The position numbers and the translations under genes are program-made. This document shows, in pieces, positions 59,189 through 64,000 of a DNA stretch of 64,000 nt (position 1 is the stretch's first letter; every line of letters begins with the position of its first letter). The notes under the pieces are model-generated. The model searched no databases and had not been told where the DNA came from. It worked only from the letters and a program-made list of their open reading frames with translations. Origin of the DNA: Phellopilus nigrolimitatus (taxonomy: Eukaryota; Basidiomycota; Agaricomycetes; Hymenochaetales; Hymenochaetaceae); NCBI GenBank assembly GCA_021029095.1, contig JAJOHG010000005.1, positions 806,001 through 870,000 on the forward strand, read 5' to 3'.

Positions 59189-61864
59189 TTAGAAAGTAAC
59201 GAGCGCCGCGTTCTTCTTCTTGCCGAAGAGATAAATGATGGCCGCGCTCGAGTAAACGCCTGAGAGGATGCCGATGATGACGCTGATCACTGCAGGAAGA
59301 TGATGAGGGGACTTCAGGTATGAAATAAAAGAAAGACATACTTTTTCGCGCCAGCGTCAGACTCTGCGTGTATTCGTCCTGATCCTCACCCTGATTAGAC
59401 TGTGCGAGGCCGCCAGCCGCAGACAAGCCATCCTATTGTGTTAAAATAGTAGAAATAATTTAGCGACGCACGAATTGAAGAGGAATAAGAGTAAAACGAA
59501 ACGTACGGGGACGAGAAGCAGGATGCCGGTGAGCATCGCCGTGAATGCCGTCCCGCCGAAGCGGCGCGAGTACCCGTTACCCAGCATGCCGACGAGCCAA
59601 GAGCCGATGAGACTCACGTAGTCCGGGTGATTCCTCAGGCCGAGCGTGATGTTGCACAGGCGCGTGATCCAAAACGAGACACATGCGATCGAGACCATGA
59701 CGGTCATTTGGCGATGCCACCAGTGCTGTTGGTTGTTCATCGACGAGCAGATCGCAAAGAGTGGTACGAGGAAAAAGAGTGTCCAGAACGGCATAGGGTG
59801 CAGATACCACCCCCAGGCTGGGTTTCGGTAGCATCCCTGCACCATATTCTGCTCTGCGGGCGTAGAGGTGTTGACGAACGTAAAAAACCCCGTGAACGAC
59901 GAACCGCCGGTGCCCCCAAAGCCGTCACTCGTACCGTTGAGTGCCTGGTAAGTACCCTGGATCGTCGTGCTACTCGTGGAATTGCTCGCTGCTGCACGCA
60001 AGGCCCGTCGGGCAGGGCGATCGATGAAGAGGAAGACGTCAGAGCCAAGAGTGAGTCCGAAACCCTGCAGAAAGCAGAAATTATAAGTTCTTAAGAAGTC
60101 CGTGACCGTAAGCCTGTGGATTTACCAGGTACAGTGATGTCATGATCCCTGAAACAATCTTTGGCGAGCCTAGAGACTGATTTTTGCCTGCAATGTCAAG
60201 AGATCCCGATACTTTGATTATAAGAAAAGAAAAAGTCAAGTACATCAACCGACAATGGAAGGCCGGAGAAACTCACAAATCAAATAACCTGGAAGCAGCG
60301 AAATGACACCTGATGAGGAGATGGCTGAGAAACACCAAAATTGCGAAGGGATGGTAGAAAATCCTCTTGCAATGAAAGACACCAAAGCCGCGGTAAACAC
60401 CTCAGATCCACTCGCTGACAAGTCGGACTTGGCCGCAATGTTCTGCATGATGCGGACGAGCAGACCCATGAACCCAGCGACCCACATGTCATTCAAGCTC
60501 CCGCCAAACGCAATCCCGCAGATCAGAAGGCATGACAAGTACGAGAGGAAGTAGCGGATCGACTGATTGTAGCGAGCCGGCGCATAGATAAGCTTGCGGA
60601 GTGCGTGATTACCATCGGATGCAGACATGTCGTCGTGCAGAACATGACGATAGACGTTGTGGACCTGGTGAATGCGCCCAAGCGAAAGGCCGACGTTTGA
60701 TTTGATGAGACATGTCTCTGATGACTTGGTTTCTGGGTTCCCAAATGAAACTTGGATGATGCCGGGTGTAACCTGGAACTGAGCCTCCAACTCGAAGACT
60801 TTGGCAAGAGAATTAAGTTGCGCTTCGACGCGGTGCGAAGGCGAACCGAAGGTAAGGAGAGCCTTGGCGAAGATGAGCACGAATTTTTGATACTCATCCA
60901 CGGCTAGAGAAAACAATAAGTCAAGAAAGTGTCCGCGAGAACACAAATCAAACGTACATTCGGCGTGATACTGGATGACGTGTTTATCGTCCTTCCTGCG
61001 CTCTTGGTAAGACTTGCGCCCTTCCAGAGGCTTGCGCTCTGACGACTCGCCGTGCAGCATACGGCCTATTGTTGTGCTCTCCTTGTTGTTCCGGCGCCTT
61101 CGAAGACCATCTTGGCCTTCGCCTTCGTCCATGAGGTAAGTTTCCTCTACATCGGCATTCATGCACTGACTACGTTCAAAGTTGTCGAGTTTGTCGTCTT
61201 TTCCGAATAACTTATCGTCACAAGAAGAAGACCGAGAGTTACGCCTGCTAGGATTGTGGCTGTTGCGTGCAGCGGGTTCGTCGGGATTTCGAGTGATGTG
61301 CGAGAGGGTATCTTTAACGTGCTCGAAGAAACCACCGCGAGAGTGGTCCTCGCCTGCGGTGTTATTATTTGGAGGAGCCTCGTTTTGCGTGTCACGGCCG
61401 GCATTATAGACGAGAGCGGGCACAGGCAAAGTGGACTTCCTTCTGTGGCGGCTATGCTTATATGAGTCGAACGACGAGGAACGCCTCCGTCCATCATAGC
61501 TGCTGTCTTTGCTGTCCTGCGACTGGGAGAGGGTCTCATTGCTTGCCTGCTTCTCATCCTCGCGAGACTGCGCATGTAGCTGATCCGGGCGGAATGGGAC
61601 GGCACTGAAGAAGCCCGGCTCATTATATGCCGGGCGTCTGTAAGCGCCAGACGAACGTTGGGCCTCGAGGTCTGAGGATTGGCTGAAACCACGAGCGGCG
61701 GAGCGAAGGGACGCATTTTGAGAAGGGGAGGTGCTCACGCCCGATGCGATGGCAAAAGGGTCCTCGTCGAGGCTGCCGCTGCGTGAACCGCGCGCCGCGT
61801 GGCCGGCAAGGCGAACGTCGGAGAACCGATCTTGGGGTGGGCGGGAGGGGGGCTTATCAGACAT
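59189..61864 (-). CDS. PRM10-like: ThrE/Prm10-family multispan membrane protein
   Basis: Six exons on the minus strand, 61864-60958, 60903-60277, 60187-60126, 60064-59507, 59432-59342 and 59289-59189, give 781 residues with all phases matching. The first ~300 residues are hydrophilic, Ser/Arg-rich and probably cytosolic. The ThrE-like domain starts with DEYQKFVLIFAKALLTFGSP, HRVEAQLNSLAKVFEL, GIIQVSFGNPET and GLSLGRIHQVHNVY, typical of this family. About ten hydrophobic segments follow (e.g. YFLSYLSCLLICGIAFGGS, WTLFFLVPLFAICSS, MTVMVSIACVSFWITRL, MLTGILLLVP, VIIGILSGVYSSAAIIYLFG). Bacterial ThrE exports threonine; yeast Prm10 is pheromone-regulated with unknown transport. Location is probably plasma membrane or vacuole. 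The last exon ends in a short basic tail (FGKKKNAALVTF). Confidence 0.88.
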
Positions 61865-61910
61865 GGTTAAAACAAAGAGGCGGGGCGTTGGGGGAGAGTT
61901 CGGGCAAGCG

Positions 61911-61917
61911 CTTTATA
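61911..61917 (-). promoter_or_regulatory. TATA-like box of the ThrE-like gene
   Basis: On the minus strand this reads TATAAAG, about 47-50 bp upstream of the ATG at 61864. Position and sequence fit; function is inferred. Confidence 0.5.
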
Positions 61918-62654
61918 GAGAACATCTGGTCTGAATTGCAATGGAGGCCTTCACCAGACGCGACAGAAACTGGCCAATAAACTGAAACATTTCCGTTTCA
62001 TTTCTGGCCACATACATAGCTGCTGGTTTTTGAGAAGATGTTCTTTAAGGTGCTGCCATCACGAAACTTTTGCAGAATCTAGATGATGATGCGCGTGCCC
62101 GACGCGAGCGTGGACATACCGTGCCCGTGCAGCTGCAGCACCCTTCTAGGTTCATTTTTTCTCGGAATTTCTTTCAGAGATGTAGAGTGGTAAAAGGTAT
62201 GTCGATTTTACCAATATTCGGGCTTGTCTACTGGAGCAAAAAGAGACAGGATTGAGCAGAGATCCTGCGAGAACTCAGAAGCAGAAGAGAGGTAGCGCCA
62301 CCGTGTTATTTGTGTAATGTTTGTAAGAATTCCCATGGCATTGTCTCGGTAGCATTTTCGTGATGGCTGGTTTGTGAGGTGTCGAGGACTCTGTCTCCGT
62401 CTAATACTTCTCTTAGTACTCCTAACTATTCGACTGCCCGGGGCACATCTCTACATAAAATCGGATTTATTGCGACGAAAACGTCTAGGTCTTCATTGTA
62501 ATCCTCCTCTTATAGTCGTACCCGTCCATTCTCCATCCCTGCTTTTGCTTTCGCCAATCTTCGCCCGTCCCACCTTGCTTTCCATCCCACATCCCCTTGT
62601 TCCCGAAAAAAACCTCAGCTCTAATACCTAATTCAAGTCAAACCGCCCGTTATT
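61918..62654. other. Divergent intergenic region
   Basis: This is the remainder of the 790 bp between the ThrE-like gene (-) and the last gene (+). The final ~130 bp are C/T-rich, consistent with a basidiomycete promoter or leader. No gene is seen. Confidence 0.5.
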
Positions 62655-64000
62655 ATGTCGCTGTCTGCTCAGGAGAACGCTGGCTATCCGAGGGCTTCCG
62701 GAAAGACTCCGCCCCCTGCTCCGTCAGCTGCGTTTGCCAAAAGGTTCGTCTGTCTGGTTTTTATCAAGGACTTTTCGCTCAGGCGTAATTTTCTCCCAAA
62801 GCCTCAGGGCCAGAGAGCTTCAGGCTCAGGAAGGGTTGGCTGCTAGATACAGGCCACCCGCGTTAAGGGCAATGGCCTCTGCAGGCTCCCCCTCCAACGA
62901 TTCCCCCACAACCCCGGCCGACTCGTCGCCGCTCCCGCCGACTAATTATCCTCGCGACTTTAGGAGAGCAAGGGCTGGAACCTTACCCTCCAATGTCCAG
63001 CTCGCTGCTCAGCGTTTCGCCGCCGCGTCTGAGACACTCCAGAGTCTCCCGAGTTCCACAGACTCTTTTTTGGAGACGTACGGCCAGCAGCCGCAACAGC
63101 AACCCACGACTGCAACAGCCGCGAGTATGACTTCCGCGAGGCCGGCTCTACGTCATGCTACATCCATCGCGTCGTCTGCTGCGACTTCGGCTGTCACAGA
63201 ACGTAATAGTCGTCTTCGGTCTGGGTCGCTCACTTTACCCGGCGCAGGACTGTCGAATGCCTTCGGAGGGAGTTCTATCTTCTCCACGTCTTGGCTCTCG
63301 AACAATCGCAATGGTTCAAACTTGCCTGGTCTCGATGAGCTGCGATCTGTCACGTCATTAGATTCTGCTGACGAGTTCGATGTCCATACACTCGATTATC
63401 TCGGCCTTGACGACAACCTTCGCCCTCCGCCAGCTGCGACACTTTCCGAGCTTCGCACGCAGGCGCAAGCTGCTATTGCGGGTAACCTCGCTAATCCTCC
63501 ACGTCTCCGTGCGAGCACCGTCTCTGGTGGACCGTATCGTATTAGGTCTGCTGCTGCGAGCTCAACGTTGCTTACGCCGAATGGTGACGAGGAGGAAGAG
63601 GACATGATGGATGGCTATGGTGGTGCCTACGGCCATCAGCAGATTGACAGCTACGACAACGGGCTATCTCCAGATTACTACTCATCTTATGTCGCAAAAG
63701 GATTCAAGCCGGGTCAACATCTGGGTGTGAACAACGCCAGCGCCCGCCCGCGTGCCATTTCTGTCGGCATACTGGATGATCCTTCCCGTTCTGCTCATCG
63801 CCCAGTCTCCACACTACTTGATTCTCAGTCGAGCCCGTATAGTGGTGACCTTCTTGGTAGCCAGAACACACTTGCTGGCAGCCTCGCTTTGGCTGCGGGC
63901 AGCACGACGCTGAACAAGATTAGTCCTGGCGCATCTGGTGCTAACAGATACACTACAGGAAATGATGGATCCGCCAACCGCGCTAGTGCGTATCTGTCCG
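62655..64000 (+). CDS. Unrecognised low-complexity protein, 5' part only (runs off window)
   Basis: Exon 1 is 62655-62743 and exon 2 runs from 62802 past the window end; the joined frame (FAK then SLRARELQAQEG) stays open for about 430 residues. It starts MSLSAQENAGYPRASGK. A short helical, charged stretch (ARELQAQEGLAARYRPPALR) is followed by Ser/Ala/Pro-rich sequence with short regular motifs: FRRARAGTLPSNVQLAAQRF, LPGLDELRSVTSLDS, ADEFDVHTLDYLGLDDNLRP and ATLSELRTQAQAAIAG. These look like linear motifs in a disordered N-terminus, as in some fungal RNA-binding or signalling proteins, but no domain is visible in this part and I do not assign a function. The C-terminal part outside the window would decide. 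Confidence 0.7.

Noticed and set aside
58443..59426. 327-codon minus-strand open frame
   Set aside because: Only the piece 59432-59342 is a real exon (of the ThrE-like gene); the remainder reads through introns and 3' sequence.

Overview
The window is nuclear DNA from a filamentous basidiomycete, most likely an Agaricomycete. The genes are dense and split by many introns, mostly 48-65 nt with GTRNGT donors and a few GC-AG introns. Families include Rsp5-type HECT ligase, fungal beta-adaptin, Prm10/ThrE and Gds1. Splice junctions were placed by eye from reading frame, GT/GC-AG sites and remembered family conservation; no search was run.

Layout. 642-2674 (+) is a NEDD4/Rsp5-like HECT ubiquitin ligase without a visible C2 domain. 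3245-5407 (-) is mRNA cap guanine-N7 methyltransferase, followed at 5645-6179 (-) by a small secreted protein. 6746-9488 (+) is an AP-complex beta-adaptin. 9827-11469 (-) is mitochondrial sulfide:quinone oxidoreductase, head-to-head with an Mso1-like gene at 11785-13086 (+). 14145-15671 (+) is a GPI-anchored, methionine-rich cupredoxin. 16173-18940 (+) is an inner-nuclear-membrane Src1/Heh/Man1 protein. 18941-26419 has no gene I can support and carries three TIR DNA elements, one nested in another. 26420-29221 (-) is ESCRT-I Vps23/Tsg101, head-to-head with a TEA-domain transcription factor at 29656-31432 (+). 31433-39367 is a second gene-poor stretch. 39368-42272 (-) is NOC3, head-to-head with APC5 at 42412-45460 (+). 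46282-47150 (+) is an O-methyltransferase. 47356-48038 (-) is a small conserved-looking protein, head-to-head with a mitochondrial RCC1-repeat protein (Fmp25-like) at 48243-50502 (+). 51585-53267 (+) is a protein I do not recognise. 54516-58024 (+) is a Gds1-like winged-helix protein. 59189-61864 (-) is a ThrE/Prm10-type membrane protein. 62655 to the window end (+) is the N-terminal part of a low-complexity protein.

The genes do not form a pathway or a biosynthetic cluster. They are mainly housekeeping functions: ubiquitination, RNA capping, vesicle traffic, sulfide oxidation, nuclear envelope, ESCRT, ribosome assembly and the cell cycle. Several pairs share short divergent promoters. I saw no rRNA, tRNA, CRISPR array or obvious viral gene, and nothing I would call a new system.

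Sequence quality matters here. Single-base shifts interrupt the conserved coding regions of the HECT ligase, ABD1, NOC3 (twice) and the Fmp25-like gene (at least twice), while other multi-exon genes read cleanly. Assembly indels are the simplest reading, but real gene damage is not excluded. The most interesting biological points are the Met-rich cupredoxin, the 8-nt microexon of the sulfide oxidoreductase, recurrent GC-AG introns, and the nested TA-flanked TIR elements.
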